Positions 1 through 8,369 of a stretch of DNA of 40,708 bases are shown here, in pieces. Each line of letters begins with the position of its first letter. The first letter of the stretch is position 1. A program made the translations under genes and the position numbers. Under the pieces are notes generated by a model. The model did not search any database. It was not told where the DNA came from and saw only the letters and a list, made by a program, of their open reading frames with translations. This stretch comes from Bacillota bacterium (lineage in GTDB: Bacteria; Bacillota; Clostridia; Oscillospirales; Ruminococcaceae): the NCBI GenBank assembly GCA_023443315.1, contig JAEZVA010000024.1, positions 1 through 40,708 of the forward strand, read 5' to 3'.

Positions 1-919
1 TTATCATTCTGTCAGCACGCTTAATTCCTATTAAGACCATCCCCAAGATAACAAGCCCGCCGCCAAGCCATTGCTGCGTTCCTGCTTTTTCACCAAGTAT
101 CAAGATAGATAGTACCATAGCGGTAAACGGCATCATCCCCGAAAAAGCGGCCGCAGTAAAGGCACCGCAACGTTTGATTCCAGAGTACCAGCAAAAAAAT
201 GCGACTGCAGTAACAAAAACCCCATACCAAGCAAGTGCTACCCATTGTGTAAGTCTTAATGTGCCTAGTACAGCAAACGGTTGTTCAAACATCGCGGGAA
301 TGATACACAAAACAAACGCAATCGTAGAAACGATTGTTGTTTGAACAATGGCGTTCGCGGGCTGTCCCCGTATCTCCTCACCTACAGCAAAAACACGGGA
401 CAAAACGTTAAATACAGACTCGCTGGACGCGGCGCAAAGTACCAAGATGTTTCCGACAAAATGTTCTGTGCTTAAACTGCCGGAAGGGGAGAATAGCCCT
501 TGAATTGTGAGGATTCCAAGTACGGTACAAAGGATACCAATAATCTTTTTGGCATCAACCCGTTCTTTTAATACAATCATTGCTAGTATTGCTGTTATAG
601 CGGGGGTCGCGCCGGTAAGAATACCTGCTTCGCCAGAACTGGTGCGCACAAGCCCTTCAATCAAAAACAAGCGAAACAAAAATATCCCACATAAGGCTTG
701 TAAAAAAAGAAAACCGAAACTTCGTAAGGACATCTGGCGTAGGTACTCCACAAGTTGTCTAAGGCATAGCGGAACCAAAACAAGCATAGCAAAAAGCATG
801 CTGATAGCGGTAATCGAAAAAGCACCGAGTTGATCGGTGACAAATCGTGCCGATATTACACTTGTTCCGGCTAAAGAGAATGCGCCTACAAAAAAGAATA
901 TGCCGCTTAACTGCTTCAT
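1..919 (-). CDS. EamA/DMT-family transporter (3' end cut by window edge)
   Basis: The reverse-strand frame opens at an ATG (919-917) preceded by GGAG with 8 nt spacing and stays open to base 1, about 306 codons. EamA/RhaT permeases are about 300 residues, so only the last few residues are missing. The translation is a run of hydrophobic helices in two halves; each has the family's pattern, for example 'SGEAGILTGATPAITAIL' in the first half and 'GAFTAAAFSGMMPFTAMVLS' followed by 'LGEKAGTQQWLGGGLVILG' in the second. The family exports metabolites or amino acids across the cytoplasmic membrane; the substrate cannot be read from sequence. It is divergent from a MocR-type regulator, which probably controls it. 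Confidence 0.88.
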   Translation of the reverse strand, partial: MKQLSGIFFFVGAFSLAGTSVISARFVTDQLGAFSITAISMLFAMLVLVPLCLRQLVEYLRQMSLRSFGFLFLQALCGIFLFRLFLIEGLVRTSSGEAGILTGATPAITAILAMIVLKERVDAKKIIGILCTVLGILTIQGLFSPSGSLSTEHFVGNILVLCAASSESVFNVLSRVFAVGEEIRGQPANAIVQTTIVSTIAFVLCIIPAMFEQPFAVLGTLRLTQWVALAWYGVFVTAVAFFCWYSGIKRCGAFTAAAFSGMMPFTAMVLSILILGEKAGTQQWLGGGLVILGMVLIGIKRADRMI

Positions 920-940
920 TAAATCATCTCCGAAAATGCA

Positions 941-990
941 TTGTATTATTATTGAAGGGATGATATAATCATACAAGACTAACTGGTTCT
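941..990. promoter_or_regulatory. Overlapping divergent promoters and candidate MocR operator
   Basis: On the plus strand TTGTAT (941-946), a 17-nt spacer and TATAAT (964-969) form a sigma-A promoter for the regulator. On the minus strand TTGTAT (976-971), 17 nt and AATAAT (953-948) form one for the transporter. The two promoters overlap face to face. The adjoining stretch 980-997 contains ACTGGTTCTATAAAAG, a plausible site for the regulator. Promoter elements are seen directly; the operator role is inference. Confidence 0.6.
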
Positions 991-1040
991 ATAAAAGAGC
1001 CGCTTTGGTACAAATTACACAGTGCCAGTTTGGAGAAATG

Positions 1041-2438
1041 ATGCTGGGTATTATATTAAACAGAGACAGTGAACTTCAGTTATGGCGCCAGATTTACCAA
1101 GCGATAAAAGAAAAAATGATGTGCGGACATCTAAAAGCGGCAGAAGCACTTCCTTCCACCAGAGAGCTAGCCAATGAACTGGGGGTATCTCGCAATACGG
1201 TTTGCATGGCATATGAGATGTTGGTTGCGGAGGGATATGCAGTAAGCCATCAGGGGGCGCCGACACGGGTGATGGATGGGTTATATTTAGAGCCCTTCAT
1301 TGTACCGCAAAGCAGCAATCAATTCGTAGAGCGCATTATTAGCGCGGATTTTCGCACCGGAAAACCTGATCTCAGACAGTTCCCACGCTTTCTGTGGCAG
1401 CAGCTGATGAACAATACAACGGCACAACTGCCGCTTACGATGCTTGATTATTCAACCCCTCAGGGACTATTTTCGCTAAGGCAAGAGATTGCGGCATGGC
1501 TGTTCAGAAGCAGGGGAATGACCATTGACCCAAACGATGTTTTCATCAGTGCGGGGGCTACCCATGCGCTTCATTTGATTGCGGGCTTGTTGTGTGGAAA
1601 GGAAGCAAAAATCATACTGGAAGACCCATGTCACACTGGAATGCTTCGGTCTCTTACCCACAGGGGAACGGGGATTGTGCCCATACCCGTCGACTCAGAA
1701 GGGATTCGCGTGGATGAGTTTCCCGTTGACGCCAATATAAGGGCCGTTTATGTAACACCCTCGCACCAGTTTCCAATGGGTGGGATATTAAGTGCGTCGC
1801 GCCGCGCCGCTCTTGTTCGGTATGCCAGAGAGAACAATGTGTATATCATTGAGGATGATTACGACAGTGAGTTTCGATATAGCGGCGAACTGATTGCGCC
1901 ACTTCATGCCATTGATCCACAACGTGTCATCTATGTTGGTACGTTTAGTAAGTCCTTGTTTCCGGCACTGAGGATTGGTTATGTAATACTGCCATATGGA
2001 CTTCAGCAATCATGGAGAGTCTTACGTACCCACATGGACGTTCAAAATCCACCCTTCGAGCAAGCAGCCTTGGCGGAACTGTTAAGAACGCGTAAGTTTG
2101 ACAGGCATGTTCACAAAATGCGCAGGATTTATCGGCAACGCAGGGAGGTGTTGCTGGAAGCATTAAGGCAGCTGCTGGGCGAGCGATGCTGTGCGCATGG
2201 GGACAGCGCAGGATTGCACGTCGCGATTGAATACCCGGGGCTGAATTTTAATGAGGAATTTCAAAAACGCTGTTTTGAAAGTGGTATTTTAGTTACAGGA
2301 ATGCAAACTCACTGTATTCGCACAGATTGGCATCACAACAAACTGCTACTTGGATATGGGCACCTGAATAGCGAGGAGATCAAAGCCGGGGTGAATCACC
2401 TGGCAAGGATTATGAAAGAATTTGAGAACCAACCATAA
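1041..2438 (+). CDS. MocR/PdxR-type GntR regulator with aminotransferase domain
   Basis: This regulator joins an N-terminal GntR winged helix-turn-helix (about residues 10-75, with 'ELANELGVSRNTVCMAYEML') to a fold-type I aminotransferase-like domain. The PLP-binding region is complete: 'IIEDDYDSEFRY' and then 'GTFSKSLFPALRIGY', where the Lys near residue 304 would form the Schiff base. Family members sense PLP or an amine ligand and regulate adjacent transporter or metabolic genes. The frame extends back to TTG 1005 and includes ATG 1038, but GGAG at 1032-1035 best fits ATG 1041. It is transcribed away from the EamA transporter, a common arrangement. There is no sign that it is PdxR proper, since no pdxS/pdxT genes are adjacent. 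Confidence 0.93.
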   Translation: MLGIILNRDSELQLWRQIYQAIKEKMMCGHLKAAEALPSTRELANELGVSRNTVCMAYEMLVAEGYAVSHQGAPTRVMDGLYLEPFIVPQSSNQFVERIISADFRTGKPDLRQFPRFLWQQLMNNTTAQLPLTMLDYSTPQGLFSLRQEIAAWLFRSRGMTIDPNDVFISAGATHALHLIAGLLCGKEAKIILEDPCHTGMLRSLTHRGTGIVPIPVDSEGIRVDEFPVDANIRAVYVTPSHQFPMGGILSASRRAALVRYARENNVYIIEDDYDSEFRYSGELIAPLHAIDPQRVIYVGTFSKSLFPALRIGYVILPYGLQQSWRVLRTHMDVQNPPFEQAALAELLRTRKFDRHVHKMRRIYRQRREVLLEALRQLLGERCCAHGDSAGLHVAIEYPGLNFNEEFQKRCFESGILVTGMQTHCIRTDWHHNKLLLGYGHLNSEEIKAGVNHLARIMKEFENQP

Positions 2439-2479
2439 TCATACTACATAGAATTAGTTAAAAATCGGCTCCAGCCGTA

Positions 2480-2517
2480 AAAAAACCACGACAGCAAACT
2501 ATGCTATCGTGGTTTTT
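2480..2517. terminator. Bidirectional terminator between convergent genes
   Basis: A hairpin with arms close to AAAACCACGA and TCGTGGTTTT, extended by AGCA/TGCT across one mismatch, lies between the regulator stop and the converging oxidoreductase stop. T-runs on both strands suit termination in both directions. Confidence 0.8.
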
Positions 2518-2536
2518 GCAGTAGTTTATTCTATGA

Positions 2537-3916
2537 TTAACCCAGAATTAGGTCTGCAACATACAGACCGTTTGCCGCCGCCTGAGACAGGGAACGCGTA
2601 AAGCCAGCCCCGTCGCCGACCGCATAGATGTTTTTAAACCCTTGTAGCTCAAATTGTTCTGTTGCGGGTCTTGCGGAATAATACTTGCATTCCACACCGT
2701 AAAGTAGCGTATCGTAGTTTGCGGTGCCTGGCGCAATCGCATCAAGGGCATGAAGCGTCTCGATAATGTTATCGATTTGGCGCTTGGGTAGACACAAGCT
2801 CAAATCCCCTGCAACAGCGTCAAGCGTAGGAACGGTAGTGGATTGCCTTAATCGATGCTCATCCGTCCGCCTGCCATTTTCCAGGTCGCCAAGCCGTTGC
2901 ACCAGAACGGTGCCGCCACTGATTAGGTTGGCAAGGCTCGCTACATGACGGGCATATTCTATGGGATGTTGGAACGGCTGGGTAAAACGAATGGTAGTAA
3001 GTAATGCGAAGTTTGAGTTTGAGGTTTTCCGAGCCTCGTCCCGGTAGGAGTGTCCGTTTACCGTTAATACGCCATCGGTATTTTCGGTAACGACATGTCC
3101 GCGCTCATTAAAGCAGAACATTCTTGTAGTGTCGCCATATCCTTTGCTGCGGTACCATATCTTTGGCTCATAAATCTTTTTCGAGAAATGCTCCCATACC
3201 ATCGAGGGGAGCTCGACGCGTACCCCCACATCCACCTGATTGTTGGAAAGTGAGATGTCGTTTTTTTCACACCATTCCGTGAAGAAACGGCTTCCCGCCC
3301 TTCCAACGGCGAATATCACGGTATCGGCGGTTAGGCTACCGACCTCCTTGCCCGATACAAAGCTGACGGTATGGTTTTTTGTGTCTACATCGGTCACCAT
3401 GGTGTCGGTGAAAATATCACAATGGTCACGCAGTGAATCAATCAAACGAACCATCGTTTCAAAATTGGAATCGGTGCCCAAATGCTTGAGCTGAGCCTGA
3501 TTCATGTGAAGATCGTGCTGTATACACAGGCGTTTCAGCTCATTATCCGGCATAAATCGATCGGTCGTCGCCCCAAACTGTACCAGAATCTCATCTGCCT
3601 GTTCGATGTATTGCAAAATGGTTGACCGATCTAGAAAATCGGTAAGCCATCCGCCGTATTCAGTGGAGATTACATATTTGCCGTCTGAGAAGGCCCCCGC
3701 TCCTGCCATGCCCTCCATAATTCCGCATGAGGCGCAATGGATGCAACGCTTTGACTTACCCGAAACGATAGGGCAGTAGCGCCGCTTGATATCGTGTCCC
3801 TTTTCAAGAATGCATACCGAGAGTGCCGGATTTTCATTACACAAGCGATAGGCGGCCATTAAGCCGCCAATCCCGCCACCGATAATTGCAACATCATATC
3901 TGCTTTTTATTGTCAT
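2537..3916 (-). CDS. FAD-dependent dehydrogenase (COG2509-like)
   Basis: The N-terminus carries a Rossmann FAD-binding motif ('YDVAIIGGGIGGLMAAYRL'). It is followed by the cysteine-rich segment of this family, 'CPIVSGKSKRCIHCASCG', leading into 'GMAGAGAFSDGKY'. A second nucleotide motif, 'DTVIFAVGRAGSRF', and a C-terminal FAD-contact motif, 'NIYAVGDGAGFTRSLSQAAANG', complete the fold. Substrate and electron partner are unknown. The frame could begin at TTG 3961, overlapping the upstream gene's stop, but GAGG at 3926-3923 sits 6 nt from ATG 3916, which I prefer; that start gives about 459 residues. It is likely co-transcribed after the GT4 gene. Confidence 0.88.
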   Translation of the reverse strand: MTIKSRYDVAIIGGGIGGLMAAYRLCNENPALSVCILEKGHDIKRRYCPIVSGKSKRCIHCASCGIMEGMAGAGAFSDGKYVISTEYGGWLTDFLDRSTILQYIEQADEILVQFGATTDRFMPDNELKRLCIQHDLHMNQAQLKHLGTDSNFETMVRLIDSLRDHCDIFTDTMVTDVDTKNHTVSFVSGKEVGSLTADTVIFAVGRAGSRFFTEWCEKNDISLSNNQVDVGVRVELPSMVWEHFSKKIYEPKIWYRSKGYGDTTRMFCFNERGHVVTENTDGVLTVNGHSYRDEARKTSNSNFALLTTIRFTQPFQHPIEYARHVASLANLISGGTVLVQRLGDLENGRRTDEHRLRQSTTVPTLDAVAGDLSLCLPKRQIDNIIETLHALDAIAPGTANYDTLLYGVECKYYSARPATEQFELQGFKNIYAVGDGAGFTRSLSQAAANGLYVADLILG

Positions 3917-3957
3917 AATCATCCTCATTCTGCCGCTGTAGTTACTGCGACGGGTTA

Positions 3958-5202
3958 TCAAGAGGTTTTGCTGATTTTTTTAAGCTTCACCTTTGACAGG
4001 TTAAACCGTGTCCTTGTACGTGTTGACCTTTGGTATTTCTTCTTGGAGGTGAATTCGGTGTAGATGTTAAGGAGACTAGACGCAAGCGACTCCGCCCCGG
4101 AATCCTTAACAGAATTAATTACCGATTCCTTTAGACGTAAAAAGTCCTCCGGTGTATTGCGTCTAAGCATATGCAGTACCGATGACATCTCCTGCGCGTC
4201 GTTAAAGAAAAAGCCGTTAACACCGGGATGAATCTGACTGGAGTTGAGCTCGTCAAAGCGCTGCAAAACGGGAAGACCAGCAGCCATCGCTTCTAGCATT
4301 GAGATGGAGTAGACCTCAGACAGTGATGCAGTAATAAAAACATCGGAAATGGCGTAGTACGAGGCGACCTCATTGTGAGGAATAGGACCGGTAAACGTAA
4401 TCATTTTGTCTATGCCAAGGTCTTTTGCCATCTGCTTTAGCTCTACCTCATCCGGACCACCACCAACAATCATTAGGTGAATACCGTCCTCGGGAGAGAT
4501 TGTCTCGGACCAATACTGCATCATTACATCAAGCCCTTTTTCTTTACCGAGCCGTCCTACAAAAACTGCAATCATTTTATCCGGCGGTATGCCAAGCTTT
4601 TCCCGCACAACCACGCGCTCTTCATGAGGAACTCGGGTGGGATTAAAGCTTTCAATATCAATGGTGTTCGGAATAATGTTCACATGCTTTTTCACACCAT
4701 TGGTTAAAAAATAATCAGCGATTTTGGGCGAGGGACCCGTAATGGCATTTACAGAACCGGCAATAATGCGGGCATAGGCATGCGAAAGCTTCTTTACGAT
4801 GGCAACAAGTTTGCTGGGCGCAATATAGTAGATATAGTCGTCGTACATGGTATGCATGGTATAAACAAGGGGAATTTTGAGAAATTTCGCAATTAAAATA
4901 CCAGACAACCCGATACCGAATTCAGTTTGCACATGGATGATGTCTGGGTTAAAATCCAAAACCATCTGAAGCCGCTTTTGACTTAGTGGTGATGCTAACC
5001 CATAACCGTATATCTTTTTAGAGGTTTTGGCAGGGCAGTGAAGGATGCCGTTTTCAATAAAATGATGTCTGGCATGGGGATCAGCTGTAACAACAAGCAC
5101 CTCGTTACCAAGATTTTCCAAACCTTTTTTCAGTACACATATGTGGGTTACAACACCGTTTAAATAGGGCAAATAGGTTTCGGCAAAGATTGCTATTTTC
5201 AT
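3958..5202 (-). CDS. GT4-family glycosyltransferase
   Basis: A GT-B fold glycosyltransferase. The N-terminus 'MKIAIFAETYLPYLNGVVTH' is typical of GT4 enzymes acting on diacylglycerol or polyprenyl acceptors. Later come 'VFVGRLGKEKGLDVMMQY' (nucleotide-sugar site) and 'EVYSISMLEAMAAGLPVL', which holds the E-x7-E motif. The C-terminus is a strongly basic tail (Lys/Arg rich, about 30 residues) suited to contacting acidic membrane lipids. An upstream in-frame codon at 5268 exists, but ATG 5202 has AGGAG about 8 nt upstream and starts exactly at the conserved motif. A glycolipid or cell-surface sugar role is likely (family knowledge); donor and acceptor are not determinable. It is followed directly by the FAD enzyme gene. 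Confidence 0.9.
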   Translation of the reverse strand: MKIAIFAETYLPYLNGVVTHICVLKKGLENLGNEVLVVTADPHARHHFIENGILHCPAKTSKKIYGYGLASPLSQKRLQMVLDFNPDIIHVQTEFGIGLSGILIAKFLKIPLVYTMHTMYDDYIYYIAPSKLVAIVKKLSHAYARIIAGSVNAITGPSPKIADYFLTNGVKKHVNIIPNTIDIESFNPTRVPHEERVVVREKLGIPPDKMIAVFVGRLGKEKGLDVMMQYWSETISPEDGIHLMIVGGGPDEVELKQMAKDLGIDKMITFTGPIPHNEVASYYAISDVFITASLSEVYSISMLEAMAAGLPVLQRFDELNSSQIHPGVNGFFFNDAQEMSSVLHMLRRNTPEDFLRLKESVINSVKDSGAESLASSLLNIYTEFTSKKKYQRSTRTRTRFNLSKVKLKKISKTS

Positions 5203-5616
5203 TAAGCACACTCCTGTATTATATAATCCTTCGTTTATAAGCCTATCCGCTTGTCTATAAATGCCCAATACAACAAAATGACTGTTAATATTAGTATAGC
5301 ATATTGCACTTAATTTTACAGCATATTTTGGCGAAAGAATAGGTGCACCGCATCCTGGGGCAATGCTTGACGGTTACAAAAGGAGTTCATTCTCTGACCG
5401 CATGTTTTCTAAACGTCACCCAAGTCTTGGTCGGGCGTGTAGCAGGTTACAGCTGATGTTAAAAACAAGGCTTAGCTTCAAGGCGACTGACTATATAACG
5501 AGACAGAGCACAAATTACATTCATTGTTTATGCACACTACAGGTTGTCCGTCTTTGCGATATCAACCATGACACCTTTTGCTAACCTGGTTGGAGAAGTG
5601 AAGAAGTGTATCATTA
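5203..5616. other. Intergenic stretch, no supported gene
   Basis: About 414 bases lie between the GT4 start and the stop of the next minus-strand gene. A possible minus-strand promoter for the GT4 gene is TATACT (5298-5293) with TGTAAA (5320-5315), spacing 16. A 73-codon plus-strand frame at 5363-5584 has only a weak ribosome site and no recognisable family. I see no terminator hairpin with a T-run. Confidence 0.5.
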
Positions 5617-6711
5617 TTATCGGTGTGACAGTGTAAGAATACGATCTGCGGTCTCATCCGCGGTTTGGTTCATCCGATCGAGATCCAAGGATTGCGTATA
5701 GATATGCTCAAGCTTGCCTGTAATCTCCTGCGATTGTTTTAGAATGGTCTGTGCTGCGTCAATCAGTTCATTTGTTGCCCGCTTATTAAACGAGATTCGT
5801 TGTTTGCGTACCGACAACGCCTCTAAACTGGTAAAACGACGGGAATGTATTGTTCGAGCATCATTGGTTTGAATGGAATGCCAGTGGTTGGAGGTTACAA
5901 AGCCAAGACCCAAATCAGGTACAAATACATGTTCCAGCTTCTGAAACGGCGCAAAAGGGCACCAGCAGCATATTACATCATATCCGCACTTCATTGCACC
6001 GTCTTTCATACGCTGTAAAATCAGGTTGGATGCTGCACCAAATTCATCCTCAATCACATACAATTGGGTGCAATAATAACCAATGGTGTTCTCAAACAGA
6101 AGAATTCCGTCCGGCGTTATGGCACTAAGAAAGCGGCTTCGTTCTTTTGCTTTTTGCGGACGTGTGTGTTTAATTTCTCTGGACAGCGTCCGCTCGCAGA
6201 ACGCCCCAATCTTGTGCTCATCGGTGCATGCAAGGGCAAGACTGTAGGTATCATCGAGCAAAGAACCCGCTGCATTAACAAACCGAACACAACGTTCATA
6301 TAAATGGGCATTCGAGTCGGTTAGTTTCATAATCTCAGCCTTGTTTTTGCGGATGAAGTCTTTATCACAGAATTCGCCTAAGGGAAGGAGTGTTTCAAAC
6401 GCATCGTAATATCTAGGTTCCAGCGTATGTGGTGCACTGCCGTCGAAGATTGCTGCACGCAAGGTATGAAAAATTACACCATCACAGCAGGACGGATTCA
6501 GTGAGGAATATATGTATTCCGTTTGATTGTCATAAGGAAGTAGTTTTGAGGCAACACGGTTAATAAAGGCTTGTTTACACGGGCCGCCCTTAATAATACA
6601 AATAAAATCATAATCATCAATATTATAAGACTGCTGATAGCACGAAACAAATCCGTGTGGTGTAGAAGTGCCCAAGAAGAACTTTATGGTATTATCAGCA
6701 GCGGTGCTCAT
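5617..6711 (-). CDS. PRK06851-like tandem P-loop ATPase relative with degenerate Walker A motifs
   Basis: The length (364 residues) and layout match the two-repeat clostridial ATPase family annotated PRK06851. Repeat 1 starts 'FLGTSTPHGFVSCYQQS' and has 'CCDGVIFHTLRAAIFDGSAPH', the family's '(S/D)-GVI..L..-I-(F/V)-DG-(T/S)-APH' block. Repeat 2 starts 'RFLSAITPDGILLFEN' and has the matching 'LEHVFVPDLGLGFVTSNHWH'. Family members normally carry GGPGTGKST in repeat 1 and a similar loop in repeat 2. Here these positions read 'IIKGGPCKQAFIN' and 'VIEDEFGAASNLIL', so both Lys-Ser/Thr pairs are lost. ATP hydrolysis is therefore unlikely. GGAGGGG lies 5 nt before the ATG. The role of the family is not established. 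Confidence 0.75.
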   Translation of the reverse strand: MSTAADNTIKFFLGTSTPHGFVSCYQQSYNIDDYDFICIIKGGPCKQAFINRVASKLLPYDNQTEYIYSSLNPSCCDGVIFHTLRAAIFDGSAPHTLEPRYYDAFETLLPLGEFCDKDFIRKNKAEIMKLTDSNAHLYERCVRFVNAAGSLLDDTYSLALACTDEHKIGAFCERTLSREIKHTRPQKAKERSRFLSAITPDGILLFENTIGYYCTQLYVIEDEFGAASNLILQRMKDGAMKCGYDVICCWCPFAPFQKLEHVFVPDLGLGFVTSNHWHSIQTNDARTIHSRRFTSLEALSVRKQRISFNKRATNELIDAAQTILKQSQEITGKLEHIYTQSLDLDRMNQTADETADRILTLSHR

Positions 6712-6821
6712 TGATACCCCTCCAACGACATGGCTGTAATATAGATAAACAGATATAATTGTGTGTTGGTTTCCCTTAGTTCAGATTATTCAAAAATAGG
6801 GCAAAAGGTTCCTTCTGATTT

Positions 6822-6854
6822 GTTGTAAAGACAAAATCAAGTTGATTTTACAAC
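6822..6854. repeat. Nested inverted repeat, operator-like
   Basis: GTTGTAAA (6822-6829) pairs with TTTACAAC (6847-6854). Inside lies AAAATCAA-G-TTGATTTT (6833-6849), a perfect palindrome around one base. It sits in the roughly 300-bp gap between the divergent PRK06851-like and DUF1540 genes, so it could be an operator. No T-run follows it. A regulator is not identified. Confidence 0.45.
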
Positions 6855-7007
6855 TCTTTGTGAAAACCATGTTACAGAAAAAACAGAAACAATAATAGCA
6901 AATATTTTTTCGGGTTATAAACAAAGCGCTTTAGAATAAAATAATTATGCGGCAGATGTTTGTGTCAACAAAATGCTGCCTATAAAAAACAAGGAAGGAA
7001 AAAACGT

Positions 7008-7331
7008 ATGACGCAACTAAACTGTCAGGTTACAGTCTGCGCGCATTATAACAGCGGCTACTGTTGTAAACAGGAGATACTAATTGACGGAGAAAATGCA
7101 AGGCAGAAAGAACAGACCTCTTGTGAGAGCTATTATCCGATGACAGCAAGCTATCAGGATTCCATCGAATGCGAAAGCTCCGACCCCAAGCAGAGCATTC
7201 AAGTTCAGTGCAATGCGCAAAAATGTTACTACAATCAGGATTTGATATGTAGTGCGGATCACATCAATATTGGCGGTCAACATGCAGATACGCGTGATGA
7301 AACGCTTTGCACAACATTTAAAACAAAATAA
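7008..7331 (+). CDS. Tandem DUF1540 protein
   Basis: A 107-residue cytoplasmic protein with two cysteine-bearing repeats of the DUF1540 type. Repeat 1 is 'VTVCAHYNSGYCCKQEILIDG' and repeat 2 'VQCNAQKCYYNQDLICSADHINIGG'. Each ends in a Cys-containing strand ('TSCESYYP', 'TLCTTFKT'). The paired Cys pattern suggests metal binding, though the family has no established function. The frame opens earlier at 6960, but AAGGAAGG about 8 nt before ATG 7008 and the start of conserved sequence decide for 7008. It stands alone and is closed by a strong hairpin. Confidence 0.85.
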   Translation: MTQLNCQVTVCAHYNSGYCCKQEILIDGENARQKEQTSCESYYPMTASYQDSIECESSDPKQSIQVQCNAQKCYYNQDLICSADHINIGGQHADTRDETLCTTFKTK

Positions 7332-7338
7332 CTATAAA

Positions 7339-7370
7339 GACCCATCCCGTTCGGGATGGGTCAATTATTT
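7339..7370 (+). terminator. Rho-independent terminator of the DUF1540 gene
   Basis: GACCCATCCC (7339-7348), a four-base loop and GGGATGGGTC (7353-7362) form a perfect 10-bp stem followed by AATTATTTTA. It begins 8 nt after the stop codon. Confidence 0.85.
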
Positions 7371-7533
7371 TATGTATGGTTAATTCTGCGATTCGGTGAT
7401 TAAGCCAATCAAGTACATTTGAATAGAAATTCTTGACGGCGTGTTTCATTTAATGGCTCATGAAGACAATTCAAATAGAGCTATAATGTTAAATCAACAA
7501 GCTCTGCCTTATGCAACAAAAATTACCGGCGCT

Positions 7534-7986
7534 TTAATGGCTAACCGCCGATTTTTTAGTGGATATCAGGGTGATATCTCCTTTTAACCCTACCATGTAA
7601 TAATCAATGTGCGGCATAGTTTCCCATAATTGATTGAGTATGGAATCTACCGTTCGGGGAATACCAGAAACAACATTAACGGCGTTATATTCGGCAATAC
7701 AGTTTACGATTGTGTCCATTACCTGTTTGTTGTAGAAAATATTCATAACGGCACCGTTCTCTTTAGAAACGCGAAACAAATGTTCAATCGCATCAAGATC
7801 GCGGGTAACACCGGAGTCTACATTTATCACGTATAGATTTGTGTGTGTTTTGTCGGCTATCTCTTTACCCCTTTTTATGATTCGTTCACAGTTAACCTGA
7901 TCGGTTACACATACTATAGTAGCACTTAAATGCCGATCATAAACACCAAAATCTGTGCTGATTTCATGAGACCCGCTCAAGTTCAT
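7534..7986 (-). CDS. Small universal-stress-like (Usp/KdpD-type) domain protein
   Basis: The segment 'ATIVCVTDQVNCERIIKRGKEIADKTHTNLYVINVDSG' has the pattern of a Usp domain as seen in KdpD sensor kinases: a first strand, a Ser/Asn-containing turn, a helix, then a strand. After it come an alpha/beta stretch and 'NVVSGIPRTVDSILNQLWETMP', an equivalent of the late Usp strand-helix. No kinase domain is attached. The start is uncertain: the frame opens at TTG 8022 without a ribosome site, ATG 7986 has GGAG only 2 nt away, and TTG 7980 would have 8-nt spacing. I give ATG 7986. Function unknown; nucleotide or second-messenger binding is conceivable. Confidence 0.6.
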   Translation of the reverse strand: MNLSGSHEISTDFGVYDRHLSATIVCVTDQVNCERIIKRGKEIADKTHTNLYVINVDSGVTRDLDAIEHLFRVSKENGAVMNIFYNKQVMDTIVNCIAEYNAVNVVSGIPRTVDSILNQLWETMPHIDYYMVGLKGDITLISTKKSAVSH

Positions 7987-8326
7987 CACTCCGATTACAT
8001 AGTTTTTGTTTGCTGATAACAAGAAACCAAATTCAGCATTGCCCTAAAGATACATTCTGTTTATTCTTATGCCATACCAACCTCTTTTATTATAATAGAT
8101 AAATGTTAAAAGTATATATCCATGCTGTTAACGAAGTTGTAATCACAGAAAAATAGTACGGAGTAATTAAGCAAAATACACAATTGTATGATTGAGAAAG
8201 ACAATTCTTTAATTATATCTTAACATAAAATTTATCAGAATCAAGCGATTTGATGTAATAAAGCGATAAAACACAACGGAATAAATATGTGCGAATGGAG
8301 TAATCTCTACAAATGAAATTCGAAGC
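7987..8326. other. Intergenic stretch with a probable -10 element
   Basis: About 340 AT-rich bases lie between the Usp-like gene and the Rex terminator. TATAAT on the minus strand (8094-8089) could serve the Usp-like gene, but no convincing -35 is present. A minus-strand open frame that enters from inside rex at 8415 is not a gene. Nothing else is recognisable. Confidence 0.4.
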
Positions 8327-8354
8327 AAAAAAGGACAGCCGAAGCCGCCCTTTT
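8327..8354 (-). terminator. Terminator closing the acn-icd-rex operon
   Basis: On the minus strand AAAAGGGCGGC, loop TTCG and GCTGTCCTTTT pair over 11 bp with two G-U wobbles, then continue into a T-run. It lies about 15 nt past the rex stop codon. Confidence 0.9.
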
Positions 8355-8369
8355 CAACTAAGTCTGTGA

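Noticed and set aside
5363..5584. Plus-strand 73-codon frame in the gap after the GT4 gene
   Set aside because: Weak ribosome site, no recognisable motif and composition unlike nearby proteins.
6923..6932. AAAGCGCTTT palindrome as a catabolite-response site upstream of DUF1540
   Set aside because: It lacks the flanking TG and CA bases of the cre consensus.
7516..7555. Possible terminator of the Usp-like gene (CGGCG/CGCCG with AATTTTT)
   Set aside because: The stem is only 5 bp with a long loop and overlaps the stop codon; too weak to list.
7453..7587. Plus-strand 44-codon frame beginning MAHEDNSNRA
   Set aside because: It has no good ribosome site, overlaps the end of the Usp-like gene on the other strand and matches no family I know. 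A decayed gene fragment cannot be excluded.
8120..8145. Second Rex box near TGTTAACGAAGTTGTAA
   Set aside because: The first half matches but the second half agrees at only 3 of 7 positions.
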